A DNA stretch of 64,000 nt from Paraburkholderia lycopersici (lineage in GTDB: Bacteria; Pseudomonadota; Gammaproteobacteria; Burkholderiales; Burkholderiaceae): the NCBI RefSeq assembly GCF_900096975.1, contig NZ_FMYQ01000032.1, positions 1-64,000 on the forward strand, written 5' to 3'. The notes below the pieces were generated by a model. It was not told the DNA's origin. It saw only the letters and a list, made by a program, of their open reading frames with translations, and did not search any database. The position numbers and the translations under genes were made by a program. Shown piece after piece: positions 19,347-28,456 of the stretch. Position 1 is the first letter of the stretch, and each line of letters begins with the position of its first letter.

Positions 19347-19401
19347 CGACAAGCTTTCAACAGGCGCCCGGACGAGGGTTACAGGGCGTGGGAGAGTCAG
19401 G

Positions 19402-19884
19402 ATGACGAACGGGGAACAGGTCGGCATTGTGCTGATCGAAGACGACGACGGGCACGCCACGCTCGTCGAGCGCAATCTGCGGCGTTCGGGCATCTCGAAC
19501 GGCTTCGTGCGCTTTCGCGACGGCCAGGAGGCGCTCGATTACTTTTTTGGCGCGCCCGGCGTTGGCGAGGCCGCGGCGGCGAACTGGCCGTCGCGTCAGG
19601 CGCTGGCGAATTTCGTCGTGCTGCTTGACCTGCGCATGCCGCGCGTGGACGGCTTCGAGGTGCTGCGGCGCCTGAAGGCGGAGCCGGCCACGGCGTCGGT
19701 GCCCGTGATCGTGCTCACGACGACCGACGACCCGCGTGAGATCGAACGCTGCTACGAACTCGGCTGCAACGTCTACATCACGAAACCGGTCGAATATGAC
19801 GCGTTCATCGAAGCCGTGCGGCGTCTGGGCTTTTTTCTTCAGGTGGTCAAGCTGCCGCCGGGGCACCGCTTCGTCCAAACCTGA
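19402..19884 (+). CDS. CheY-like response regulator (Rcp1-type)
   Basis: 160 residues, a single receiver domain with acidic pocket (IEDDDGH), phospho-acceptor Asp76 (LLDLRMPRVDG), Thr in LTTTDD and Lys in ITKPV. There is no output domain, so it may act by protein contact or pass phosphate on. The sequence style (VERNLRRSGI..GFVRFRDGQEALDYFFG) is that of phytochrome-associated Rcp1-like regulators. Located between two kinases. Confidence 0.88.
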   Translation: MTNGEQVGIVLIEDDDGHATLVERNLRRSGISNGFVRFRDGQEALDYFFGAPGVGEAAAANWPSRQALANFVVLLDLRMPRVDGFEVLRRLKAEPATASVPVIVLTTTDDPREIERCYELGCNVYITKPVEYDAFIEAVRRLGFFLQVVKLPPGHRFVQT

Positions 19885-20004
19885 TCGGCTGAAACGGAAT
19901 TACGCATTACGCATGGAGTCATCGCACATTGGCATCCGGTTGCAAAACCCGCAAGCCTGGCCCATGCCCGAATGGACGCTTCGCGCATGACTGAGGAACC
20001 CACG

Positions 20005-21984
20005 ATGCTGGCCGGCGCCCACGTGCTCGTCGTCGACGACGACGAGGGCATCCTGCGCCTCGCCCGCAAATCGCTTCTGCGCGCCGGTGCGCGCGTGGAC
20101 GCCTGCACGGGTGTGGGAGAGGCGCGCGCGTTGCTTGCCGTGCAAACGCCCGACGTGCTCGTGCTCGATTACCAGCTCGACGGCGCGGAAACGGGCCTCG
20201 ACTTCTTCCGCCGCCTGCGCGCCGACAACGTGCGCGTGCCTGCGATCCTCGTGACCGGCTTCACCGACGAGTCGCGCGTGATCGCCGCGCTGCGCGCGGG
20301 CGTTTCGGACGTGGTGCCGAAATCGGGCGACTATCTCGACTATCTGCCGGAAGCGGTCGAGCGCGTGCTCTCGCAGGAGGCGCTGCGGCGCGCCTCCGAC
20401 GAAGCATTGTTGCTGCGCGATCGCGAGGAGCATTACCGCACGCTGTCCGAGGCGCTGCCGCACCTCGTGCTCACGTGCGGCGCGGACGGCAATTGCGACT
20501 TTCTCTCGAAACAGTGGCTCGACTACACAGGGTTCGACGCGCGCCAATCGTATGGCCTCGCGTGGCTCGACGCCGTGCATTCCGACGATCGCGAAGAGAT
20601 CCGTCATACGTGGCTCAAGGCCGTAGCCAGCGGCGCCACGGACTATCGCCACGAATTGCGCATCCGCCGCCACGATGGCGTCTACCGATGGTTCGATGTC
20701 CGAATCGTTGCGATGCGCGATCCGCGTGGCGGGGTGAACAAGTGGTTCGGCAGTTGCACCGACATCGACTCGCAGCGCGAAGCGGCCGAGGAGCGCGAGC
20801 GTCTGCTCGCCTCGGAGCAGGCCGCGCGCCAGGCGGCCGAAGAGGCCAATCGCGCGAAAGACCGCTTCCTCGCGATGCTGTCGCACGAACTGCGCACGCC
20901 GCTCACGCCGGTGCTCGCGGGCACGCGGCTGCTCGAGCAGATCGCGGGCCTTCCCGAGGCGGCGCGCGCGGGCGTGCTGATGATCCGCCGCAATATCGAA
21001 CTCGAAGCGCGTCTCATCGACGATCTGCTCGATCTTACGCGCGTGGCCAACGGCAAGCTGAGTCTCGCGCTCGACACGGTCGACGTGCACGAGGTGATCG
21101 AGGCTGTGCTCGAGCTCTTTCACAGTGAAATCCAGATCAAGCAGCAGGACGTCCACGTCGATCTGCGCGCGCAGCATCACTATGTGCGCGGCGATCGCGC
21201 GCGCCTGCAGCAGATGCTCTGGAACCTCGTGCGCAACGCCGCGAAATTCACGCCCGACGGCGGCCACATCTACGTGCGCACGCATGACGAGCGCATGCAG
21301 GTGGAAATCGAGGTGGAGGACACGGGCATCGGTATCGCGCCCGACCAGATCGGCAAGCTCTTCCACGCGTTCGAGCAGGGCAGCCACAACCTCACGCGGC
21401 AGTTCGGCGGGCTCGGTCTCGGGCTGGCCGTGACCCGCGCGCTAACCGAGGCGCACGGCGGGCGCGTGAGCGCGAAGAGTCCCGGCGCGCATTGCGGCGC
21501 GACCTTTACGATCGTGTTGCCGACCGCGGCGCCGGGCGAGGGCGCGGCAACGATCGCCGAGCTGCGCGGCCCGCTTCAGGCGGGCGCGCTGAACATCCTG
21601 CTGATAGAGGATCACGAGGACACCGCCGAGGTGATGTCGCAGCTGATGCGCGCAGGCGGCCACGAAGTGGCGGTGGCGGGCAGCGTCGCGGACGCGCTCG
21701 CGCTGACCGCCGGTTCGGCCTTCGACCTCGTGGTGAGCGACATTGGTCTGCCCGATGGCTCGGGCATCGACTTCATCCGCGCGTTTCGTGTGCAATCCAC
21801 GGTACCCGCCATCGCGCTCACCGGCTTCGGCACCGACGACGACGTGCGCCGCAGCGTGGAAGCCGGTTTCACCGCGCATCTCACGAAGCCGGTCAACTTC
21901 GAACAGCTCGAACGGTTGATCGAAGAGGCCGTGGCCGGCCGCGCGGCGGCGGCCCAGCCGGATTCCGCCGAGCCTGGTCCCTGA
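20005..21984 (+). CDS. Hybrid histidine kinase REC-PAS-HisKA-HATPase-REC
   Basis: 659 residues from ATG 20005, which has GAGGA at 19993-19997; ATGs at 19972 and 19987 are alternatives. Order: receiver domain (Asp55, LDYQLDG), PAS/PAC (about 140-265, EALPHLVLTCGADG...GSCTDI), HisKA with His294 (MLSHELRTP), HATPase (NLVRNAAKF, DTGIGI, GGLGLGLA) and a C-terminal receiver (Asp579, SDIGLPDGSG). No membrane helix, so cytoplasmic. The N-terminal REC may accept phosphate from the upstream kinase. The trio looks like one phosphorelay cassette. Confidence 0.87.
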   Translation: MLAGAHVLVVDDDEGILRLARKSLLRAGARVDACTGVGEARALLAVQTPDVLVLDYQLDGAETGLDFFRRLRADNVRVPAILVTGFTDESRVIAALRAGVSDVVPKSGDYLDYLPEAVERVLSQEALRRASDEALLLRDREEHYRTLSEALPHLVLTCGADGNCDFLSKQWLDYTGFDARQSYGLAWLDAVHSDDREEIRHTWLKAVASGATDYRHELRIRRHDGVYRWFDVRIVAMRDPRGGVNKWFGSCTDIDSQREAAEERERLLASEQAARQAAEEANRAKDRFLAMLSHELRTPLTPVLAGTRLLEQIAGLPEAARAGVLMIRRNIELEARLIDDLLDLTRVANGKLSLALDTVDVHEVIEAVLELFHSEIQIKQQDVHVDLRAQHHYVRGDRARLQQMLWNLVRNAAKFTPDGGHIYVRTHDERMQVEIEVEDTGIGIAPDQIGKLFHAFEQGSHNLTRQFGGLGLGLAVTRALTEAHGGRVSAKSPGAHCGATFTIVLPTAAPGEGAATIAELRGPLQAGALNILLIEDHEDTAEVMSQLMRAGGHEVAVAGSVADALALTAGSAFDLVVSDIGLPDGSGIDFIRAFRVQSTVPAIALTGFGTDDDVRRSVEAGFTAHLTKPVNFEQLERLIEEAVAGRAAAAQPDSAEPGP

Positions 21985-22050
21985 ACCTGGTTCCTGAGCC
22001 TGGGCGCAAAAAGCCTGCGCGATGAACTACACCCCAAAAGCTGGACGGTG

Positions 22051-22079
22051 AAAAAGCCAGGTGGCTCACGGGGCTTTTT
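22051..22079. terminator. Bidirectional intrinsic terminator
   Basis: AAAAAGCC at 22051-22058 pairs with GGCTTTTT at 22072-22079, giving A-run and T-run on opposite sides as expected for convergent genes (hybrid kinase and ppsR). Confidence 0.7.
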
Positions 22080-22106
22080 CGTTGTGCCCGCACAAAGCGG
22101 GGCGCT

Positions 22107-22922
22107 TCAATACGACGGCTTGTCGATGCGAATTTCCTGCAGGATCGTCGTGGCGATTTCCTCGATCGACTTGTGCGTCGACGAGAGCCAATGGACGCCC
22201 TCGCGGCGCATCATTGCCTCCGCTTCGTTCACTTCGTAGCGGCAATTCTCCAGTGCCGCGTACTTGCTGCCGGGCCGCCGCTCGTTGCGGATTTCGGTGA
22301 GACGCTGCGGATCGATCGAGAGGCCGAATATCTTCGCGCGATGGGGCAGTAGCGCAGTGGGCAGCTTGCCGCGCTCGAAATCGTCGGGAATGAGCGGGTA
22401 GTTCGCCGCCTTTACGCCGTATTGCATGGCGAGATAGAGGCTGGTGGGCGTCTTGCCGCTGCGCGAAACGCCCACGAGGATCACGTCGGCGTCGGCGAGA
22501 TTGCGGTCGGACTGGCCGTCGTCGTGGGCGAGCGAGAAGTTGATCGCCTCGATGCGGTTCTTGTATTCGTCGGTGTCGGCGTTCTGGTGGCCGCGGCCCA
22601 TCGCGTGGCTCGACTTGAGCTCCAGCTCCTGCTCGAGCGGCTCCACGAAGGTCTGGAACATGTCGAGCACGAGCGCGTTCGCGCGCTTGACGATCTCGTT
22701 CGAATTGCTGTCCACGAGCGTCGTGAAGACGATCGGGCGGCGGCCTTCCTGCACGGCGGCTTCGTTGACCTTCTCGGCGGTGGCATAGGCCTTGTCGGTC
22801 GAATCGACGAAGGGCACGCGCACGAGGCGGAATTTCTGGTCGAACTGCGACAGGATCGAATGCGCGAAGGTTTCGGCAGTGATCCCGGTACCGTCGGAGA
22901 CGATGAATACGGTTGGCGGCAT
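22107..22922 (-). CDS. ppsR: PEP synthase regulatory protein (bifunctional kinase/pyrophosphorylase)
   Basis: 271 residues, DUF299/PpsR family. N-terminal IVSDGTGITAETFAHSIL and P-loop-like GVSRSGKTPTSLYLA are diagnostic. The family protein inactivates PEP synthase by ADP-dependent phosphorylation next to its catalytic His and reactivates it by Pi-dependent removal. The gene is divergent from ppsA, its expected target. Start ATG 22922 gives the family length. Confidence 0.94.
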   Translation of the reverse strand: MPPTVFIVSDGTGITAETFAHSILSQFDQKFRLVRVPFVDSTDKAYATAEKVNEAAVQEGRRPIVFTTLVDSNSNEIVKRANALVLDMFQTFVEPLEQELELKSSHAMGRGHQNADTDEYKNRIEAINFSLAHDDGQSDRNLADADVILVGVSRSGKTPTSLYLAMQYGVKAANYPLIPDDFERGKLPTALLPHRAKIFGLSIDPQRLTEIRNERRPGSKYAALENCRYEVNEAEAMMRREGVHWLSSTHKSIEEIATTILQEIRIDKPSY

Positions 22923-23056
22923 CGGTTGAGGCTGGGTACGTGAGCGCAGGGCGGCTCGGGGACAGGCTGGGCGCCCGGAAAGCCCCGTTCGGCGCGACCG
23001 AGGGGCAATTCTCGCCGACTGGCACAAATTCCAGAGTCGGCACGGTAGAATAGCGG

Positions 23057-23233
23057 CAACCTGTTGGATAAGCAATTGCAGTGCAACCGCGCCAAACAGC
23101 CGTTCATCGCGGCGTATTCTGGTGTCAATTCGCAGCGATTTCATCTAACTCCGTGCAATCGCTAGCATCTTCGTGCTTTTCCTGAGAATGGGAATTCACT
23201 GCACGGATAAGCGATTGCTTTTCCAACAGGTTG
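23057..23233. repeat. 23-nt inverted repeat pair in the ppsR/ppsA divergent region
   Basis: The 398-bp gap between ppsR and ppsA has no gene. It contains a 23-nt sequence at 23057-23079 (CAACCTGTTGG core, then GCAATTGC) and its inverted copy at 23211-23233 with 21/23 matches, separated by 131 nt. Because the GCAATTGC part is itself palindromic, GGATAAGC(A/G)ATTGC also recurs in direct orientation at 23066 and 23205. Two regulator sites serving both promoters is the simplest reading. Confidence 0.75.
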
Positions 23234-23320
23234 CGCAAGACGCGAATCCGCTTCCAATAAGTGGACCGCGTTCGAGCCCACTTGCGCAATCGTGAATTTT
23301 TTTCACACTTAGGGGCTTGT

Positions 23321-25714
23321 ATGACTAACACCGTTGCCAAGGATCAGGCATATGTAGTGCCTTTCGAGCAGTTGCGGATGACCGATGTCGAGATCGTGGG
23401 CGGCAAGAACGCCTCGCTCGGCGAAATGATCAGCCAGCTGGCTGAAGCCGGCGTGCGCGTGCCCACGGGCTTCGCCACGACGGCACTCGCTTTCCGCGAC
23501 TTCCTGAAACACAACACCCTGACCGAACGGATCGCCGCTCGCCTGGAGGCGCTCGACGTCGACGACGTCAAGGCGCTGGCCGAAGCGGGCAAGGAAATCC
23601 GTCAATGGATCGTCGACGCGCCGCTGCAGCCGAAGCTCGAGGCGGAGATCCGCGCAGGCTTCGAAACGCTGCAGAACGGCTCGCCCGCCGAGCTGTCGTT
23701 CGCCGTGCGTTCGTCGGCGACGGCGGAAGACCTGCCCGACGCTTCGTTCGCCGGTCAACAGGAAAGCTACCTGAACGTGGTGGGCGTCGAGGACGTGCTC
23801 GACCGCCTCAAGCACGTGTTCGCGTCGCTCTACAACGACCGCGCCATTTCCTATCGCGTCCACAAGGGCTTCACCCACGCCGAAGTCGCGCTCTCCGCGG
23901 GCGTGCAGCGTATGGTCCGCTCGGACGTCGGCGCCGCGGGCGTGATGTTCACGCTCGACACCGAATCGGGCTTCAAGGACGCCGTCTTCATCACGTCGAG
24001 CTACGGCCTCGGTGAAACGGTCGTGCAGGGCGCCGTGAATCCGGACGAGTTCTATGTCTTCAAGACCACGCTCGCACAGGGCAAGGCCCCGATCATCCGC
24101 CGCTCGATCGGCTCGAAGCTCATCAAGATGGAGTTCACGCAGCCGGGCGAGCCGGGTCGCGTGAAGACCGTCGACGTGTCGCACGAGCAGCGCAACCGCT
24201 TCTCGATCACCGACGAAGACGTGATCGAGCTGGCGAAGTACGCCGTCATCATCGAGAAGCACTACCAGCGTCCGATGGACATCGAGTGGGGCAAGGACGG
24301 CCGCGACGGCAAGATCTTCATTCTCCAGGCGCGTCCGGAAACGGTGAAGAGCCAGGCGCACGGCAAGGTCGAGCAGCGCTTCAAGCTCAAGGGTCAGTCG
24401 CAGGTGCTCGCCACGGGCCGCGCGATCGGCCAGAGGATCGGCGCGGGCCGCGTGAAGGTGATTCACGATCCGTCAGAAATGGAACGCGTGCAGCCGGGCG
24501 ACGTGCTCGTGGCCGACATGACCGACCCGAACTGGGAACCGGTGATGAAGCGTGCCTCGGCGATCGTCACGAACCGCGGCGGGCGCACCTGCCACGCGGC
24601 GATCATCGCGCGCGAGCTGGGCGTGCCGGCAGTCGTGGGCTGCGGCGACGCGACCGACGTGCTGAAGGACGGCGCGCTCGTGACCGTGTCGTGCGCGGAA
24701 GGCGACGAAGGCCGCATCTACGACGGTCTGCTCGAAACCGAAGTCAGCGAAATCCAGCGTGGCGAGCTGCCGTCGATTCCGGTCAAGATCATGATGAACG
24801 TCGGCAACCCGCAGCTCGCGTTCGACTTCTCGCAACTGCCGAATGCCGGCGTGGGCCTTGCGCGTCTCGAGTTCATCATCAACAACAACATCGGCGTGCA
24901 CCCGAAGGCGATCCTCGAGTACCCGAACGTCGATGCCGATCTGAAGAAGGCCGTCGAAAGCGTCGCGCGCGGCCACGCGTCGCCGCGCGCGTTCTACGTC
25001 GACAAGCTGACCGAAGGGATTGCCACGATTGCGGCGGCGTTCTATCCGAAGCCCGTGATCGTTCGTTTGTCGGACTTCAAGTCGAACGAGTACAAGAAGC
25101 TGATCGGCGGTTCGCGCTACGAGCCGGACGAAGAAAATCCGATGCTGGGCTTCCGCGGCGCGTCGCGCTACATCGCCGAGGACTTTGCGCAGGCGTTCGA
25201 AATGGAGTGCATCGCGCTCAAGCGCGTGCGTGAGGAGATGGGTCTCACGAACGTCGAGATCATGGTGCCGTTCGTGCGCACGCTCAAGCAGGCGGAGCGC
25301 GTGGTGGGTCTGCTCGACAAGTTCGGCCTCAAGCGCGGCGTGAACGGCCTGCGGCTCATCATGATGTGCGAAGTGCCGTCGAACGCGATTCTTGCCGAAG
25401 AGTTCCTGCAGTACTTCGACGGCTTCTCGATCGGCTCGAACGACCTCACGCAGCTCACGCTCGGCCTCGACCGCGACTCGGGCATGGAACTGCTGGCCGT
25501 CGACTTCGACGAGCGCGACCCGGCCGTCAAGTTCATGCTCAAGCGCGCGATCCAGACGTGCCTGCGCCTGAACAAGTACGTCGGCATCTGCGGCCAGGGT
25601 CCTTCGGATCATCCGGATTTCGCGCAGTGGCTCGCCGAGGAAGGCATCGCGTCGATCTCGCTGAACCCGGACACGGTCATCGAGACGTGGCAGGCGCTGG
25701 CGAAGGCAAAGTAA
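23321..25714 (+). CDS. ppsA: Phosphoenolpyruvate synthase
   Basis: 797 residues. Converts pyruvate + ATP + water to PEP + AMP + Pi for gluconeogenesis. The N-terminal nucleotide-binding domain starts VGGKNASLGEM and contains SSATAEDLPDASFAGQQ. The phospho-carrier His is in GGRTCHAAIIAREL, with the Thr that PpsR modifies just before it. The C-terminal PEP-binding TIM barrel has SIGSNDLTQL and the active-site Cys in GICGQGPSD. The regulator PpsR is encoded divergently. Confidence 0.97.
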   Translation: MTNTVAKDQAYVVPFEQLRMTDVEIVGGKNASLGEMISQLAEAGVRVPTGFATTALAFRDFLKHNTLTERIAARLEALDVDDVKALAEAGKEIRQWIVDAPLQPKLEAEIRAGFETLQNGSPAELSFAVRSSATAEDLPDASFAGQQESYLNVVGVEDVLDRLKHVFASLYNDRAISYRVHKGFTHAEVALSAGVQRMVRSDVGAAGVMFTLDTESGFKDAVFITSSYGLGETVVQGAVNPDEFYVFKTTLAQGKAPIIRRSIGSKLIKMEFTQPGEPGRVKTVDVSHEQRNRFSITDEDVIELAKYAVIIEKHYQRPMDIEWGKDGRDGKIFILQARPETVKSQAHGKVEQRFKLKGQSQVLATGRAIGQRIGAGRVKVIHDPSEMERVQPGDVLVADMTDPNWEPVMKRASAIVTNRGGRTCHAAIIARELGVPAVVGCGDATDVLKDGALVTVSCAEGDEGRIYDGLLETEVSEIQRGELPSIPVKIMMNVGNPQLAFDFSQLPNAGVGLARLEFIINNNIGVHPKAILEYPNVDADLKKAVESVARGHASPRAFYVDKLTEGIATIAAAFYPKPVIVRLSDFKSNEYKKLIGGSRYEPDEENPMLGFRGASRYIAEDFAQAFEMECIALKRVREEMGLTNVEIMVPFVRTLKQAERVVGLLDKFGLKRGVNGLRLIMMCEVPSNAILAEEFLQYFDGFSIGSNDLTQLTLGLDRDSGMELLAVDFDERDPAVKFMLKRAIQTCLRLNKYVGICGQGPSDHPDFAQWLAEEGIASISLNPDTVIETWQALAKAK

Positions 25715-25815
25715 GTTCAGGGGGCGAGGGCGCGAGTCCTTCCCGCTTTCGAGGTTCGACGTGCCTTTCCTCGTGCCTTTGCAGGCTGCGGAAAAAAGTG
25801 TCAGCTTCGTGCTAT

Positions 25816-25842
25816 AACACCCCGGTCAAGCCGGGGTGTTTT
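25816..25842 (+). terminator. Rho-independent terminator of ppsA
   Basis: 10-bp perfect stem (AACACCCCGG and complement), 5-nt loop, then T residues (25839-25842). It lies 102 bp after ppsA and just before nfeD. Confidence 0.8.
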
Positions 25843-25858
25843 ACTTTGGGAGATCGTT

Positions 25859-26344
25859 GTGGGTCCGCATGGTTTGGTCTGGTGGATTGCCGCTGGCGTG
25901 CTCATCGTCGCGGAACTGATGACCGGCACGTTCTATCTGCTGATGATCGCGCTCGGCTTTCTCGCGGGCGCGTTGACGTATGAGCTCGGTGTGCCGCTCG
26001 ACGTGCAACTGATTGTCGCGGCGGCGGTTGGGCTCGCGGCGGTTGTCACGCTGCGGCGCTCGCGCTTCGGCCGCCGCCGGCGCATGACCGACGCCTCGAC
26101 CGACCCGGGCGTCAACCTCGATATCGGCGCGACGCTCGCGGTCGCCGCCTGGCACAGCGGCCGCGCGCGCACGATGTACCGTGGCGCCGAATGGGACGTC
26201 GAACTCGCGCCCGGCGAGCCCGAAGACGCCCCTCTTTACGAGATCAAAGCGGTGCGCGGCAGTTGCCTCGTCGTCGCGGCGAAGCACGAGCGGCGCGAAG
26301 CCGGTGCGCGTCACGCTGCCCGCGATGGCGCGCGCCACGCATAG
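25859..26344 (+). CDS. NfeD family membrane protein
   Basis: 161 residues with a GTG start (GGGA 7 nt upstream). Two or three N-terminal hydrophobic helices (LVWWIAAGVLIVAELMTGTFYLLMIALGFLAGAL; LIVAAAVGLAAVVTL), then a C-terminal OB-like NfeDC domain (IGATLAVAAW...). Such short NfeD proteins are partners of stomatin-like SPFH proteins, and the next gene encodes one, 94 bp downstream. Probable role is organisation or proteolytic quality control at the membrane. Confidence 0.82.
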   Translation: MGPHGLVWWIAAGVLIVAELMTGTFYLLMIALGFLAGALTYELGVPLDVQLIVAAAVGLAAVVTLRRSRFGRRRRMTDASTDPGVNLDIGATLAVAAWHSGRARTMYRGAEWDVELAPGEPEDAPLYEIKAVRGSCLVVAAKHERREAGARHAARDGARHA

Positions 26345-26438
26345 GCGAAGAGAACCGGAAACCGAAGCGCGCTTTTACGTCGTTCTTCTGCGCGTTGAAC
26401 ACACAAACAAACCACACCGAAGCGAACGGAGGTTCTGT

Positions 26439-27389
26439 ATGCAAGTCCCAGTCGTCGGCCTGATTCTGCTTGTGATCGTCGTCGTGCTGATCGCGCAGAC
26501 CATCAAGATCGTGCCGCAACAGCATGCCTGGGTGCTCGAACGGCTCGGCCGCTATCACGCGACGCTTACGCCGGGGCTTACGATCGTGCTGCCGTTCGTG
26601 GACCGCGTCGCGTACAAGCACGTGCTCAAGGAAATCCCGCTCGACGTGCCGAGCCAGGTTTGCATCACGCGCGACAACACGCAGCTTCAGGTGGACGGTG
26701 TGCTGTACTTCCAGGTGACCGATCCGATGAAGGCATCGTACGGGTCGAGCAATTTTGTCTTCGCGATCACGCAGCTTTCGCAGACCACGCTGCGCTCCGT
26801 GATCGGCAAGCTCGAACTCGACAAGACGTTCGAGGAGCGCGACTTCATCAATCACAGCGTCGTTTCCGCGCTCGATGAAGCTGCGTCGAACTGGGGGGTG
26901 AAGGTGCTGCGCTACGAGATCAAGGATCTGACGCCGCCGAAGGAAATTCTCCACGCCATGCAGGCGCAGATTACCGCCGAGCGCGAGAAGCGAGCGCTCA
27001 TCGCGGCCTCCGAAGGGCGCAAGCAGGAGCAGATCAATCTGGCCGCCGGCGCGCGCGAAGCCGCGATCCAGAAGTCGGAAGGCGAGAGGCAGGCCGCCAT
27101 CAACCAGGCACAAGGGCAAGCGGCGGCGATCCTCGCGGTGGCCGAGGCGAATGCGCAGGCCATCCAGAAGATCGGCAACTCGATCCAGTCGCAGGGCGGC
27201 ATGGACGCCGTCAACCTCAAGGTGGCCGAGCAGTACGTCAATGCGTTCGCCAATCTCGCGAAGCAGGGCAATACGCTGATCGTGCCCGGCAACATGGGCG
27301 ACCTGAGCACCATGATCGCCTCGGCGCTCACGATCGTGAACCGGGCGGGCATTCGCGAGGGGCAGATCAGCGGTGCGAAGGGCGCATAA
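26439..27389 (+). CDS. Stomatin/prohibitin (SPFH) family protein, QmcA-like
   Basis: 316 residues. One N-terminal membrane helix (VVGLILLVIVVVLIAQTI), then an SPFH/Band 7 domain (VPQQHAWVLERLGRYHATLTPGL; VDGVLYFQVTDP), a long Glu/Ala/Gln coiled coil (about 190-265) and a Gly/Met-containing tail. ACGGAGG precedes ATG 26439. Paired with the NfeD gene upstream, the usual arrangement for a membrane microdomain scaffold. Confidence 0.88.
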   Translation: MQVPVVGLILLVIVVVLIAQTIKIVPQQHAWVLERLGRYHATLTPGLTIVLPFVDRVAYKHVLKEIPLDVPSQVCITRDNTQLQVDGVLYFQVTDPMKASYGSSNFVFAITQLSQTTLRSVIGKLELDKTFEERDFINHSVVSALDEAASNWGVKVLRYEIKDLTPPKEILHAMQAQITAEREKRALIAASEGRKQEQINLAAGAREAAIQKSEGERQAAINQAQGQAAAILAVAEANAQAIQKIGNSIQSQGGMDAVNLKVAEQYVNAFANLAKQGNTLIVPGNMGDLSTMIASALTIVNRAGIREGQISGAKGA

Positions 27390-27420
27390 GTGCCGAAGCG
27401 CCATTGGGAAGGATGAAACG

Positions 27421-27448
27421 CAAACGGGCCGCGCGAGCGGCCCGTTTG
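27421..27448. terminator. Bidirectional terminator between stomatin gene and smpB
   Basis: 12-bp perfect stem (CAAACGGGCCGC and complement) with a GCGA tetraloop, located between convergent genes. Confidence 0.65.
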
Positions 27449-27469
27449 TCGTCCACGATGCCGGAAGAA

Positions 27470-27916
27470 TCAGGTCGGCGAGCGCATCAAACGCGCCTTT
27501 TCGCGCTCCCAGTCGCGCTTTTTCTCGGTCTCGCGCTTGTCGTGCAGCTTCTTGCCCTTGGCGAGACCGATTTCGCATTTCACGCGGCCGCCCTTGTAAT
27601 GGAAATTCAGCGGCACGAGCGTGAAGCCGCGCTGCTCGACCTTGCCGATCAGCTTGTCGATTTCTTCGCGGCGGAGCAGCAGCTTGCGTATACGCGTGGG
27701 GTCGGGGTGGATGTGCGTCGAGGCCTCGGGCAGCGGGCTGATGTGCGTGCCGATCAGGTAGAGCTCGCCGTCCTTGATCATGACGTAGCTTTCCTTGATG
27801 TTGGCCCGTCCGGCTCGCATGGCCTTGACTTCCCATCCTTCGAGCACGAGCCCAGCCTCGTGGCGTTCTTCGATGAAGTAATCGAAGAACGCTTTTCTGT
27901 TGTCGATGATGCTCAT
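27470..27916 (-). CDS. smpB: SsrA-binding protein SmpB
   Basis: 148 residues. tmRNA partner in trans-translation. Characteristic N-terminus (IIDNRKAFFDYFIEERHEAG), LEGWEVKAMRAGR, HIHPDPTRIRKLLL and a basic C-terminal tail. ATG 27916 is chosen over an upstream TTG. Divergent from ratA, the conserved smpB-ratA-ratB arrangement. Confidence 0.97.
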   Translation of the reverse strand: MSIIDNRKAFFDYFIEERHEAGLVLEGWEVKAMRAGRANIKESYVMIKDGELYLIGTHISPLPEASTHIHPDPTRIRKLLLRREEIDKLIGKVEQRGFTLVPLNFHYKGGRVKCEIGLAKGKKLHDKRETEKKRDWEREKARLMRSPT

Positions 27917-27964
27917 AGGAAAATGGGATCGGCCCAACTCGTTTAAAATTACGATTTTAGCAAA

Positions 27965-27984
27965 GCGGGCTCCCGAAAGCCCGC
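27965..27984. promoter_or_regulatory. 7-bp hairpin in the smpB/ratA gap
   Basis: GCGGGCT pairs with AGCCCGC around a 6-nt loop, 34 bp before the ratA start. It would sit in the ratA leader and could affect its expression. Role not known. Confidence 0.35.
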
Positions 27985-28018
27985 AGCGCTTTCACCCTTG
28001 CCACGCATTGCGCAATTT

Positions 28019-28456
28019 ATGGCGGATGTTCAGAAAACCGTGTTGATTCGCCATTCGGCGGAGCAGATGTTCGACCTCGTTACCGACGTCGCCGACTACC
28101 CCAACTTCCTGCCGTGGTGCGGAGGCGTCGAAATTCGCCGGCAGGACGAAAACGGCATGGAGGCGAAGATCGACATCAACTTCAAGGGCATCAAGCAGCA
28201 CTTCGCCACGCGCAACTCGCAAAAGCGGCCCGAACGCATCGACATGGAGTTCGCCGACGGCCCGTTCCGCAAATTTACGGGCTATTGGCGCTTCACGCCG
28301 CTGCGCGCCGACGCCTGCAAGATCGAGTTCGCGCTGCATTACGAATTTGCGAACATCATCCTCGAAAAGATCATCGGGCCGGTGTTCCATCACATCGCGA
28401 ACACCTTCGTCGACTCCTTCGTGAAGCGCGCCGACCAGCGCTACGGCAAGCCATGA
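28019..28456 (+). CDS. ratA: RatA (ribosome association toxin / coenzyme Q-binding START-like protein)
   Basis: 145 residues of the polyketide cyclase/START family (SAEQMFDLVTDVADYPNFLPWCGGVEI...). In E. coli RatA binds 50S subunits and blocks 70S formation; homologues such as yeast Coq10 bind ubiquinone, so a respiratory role is also possible. It overlaps ratB by 4 bp (ATGA) and is divergent from smpB. Confidence 0.9.
   Translation: MADVQKTVLIRHSAEQMFDLVTDVADYPNFLPWCGGVEIRRQDENGMEAKIDINFKGIKQHFATRNSQKRPERIDMEFADGPFRKFTGYWRFTPLRADACKIEFALHYEFANIILEKIIGPVFHHIANTFVDSFVKRADQRYGKP

Noticed and set aside
23125..23340. 71-codon minus-strand frame in the ppsR/ppsA gap
   Set aside because: It overlaps the ppsA start and the inverted repeat, and its composition is not coding-like.
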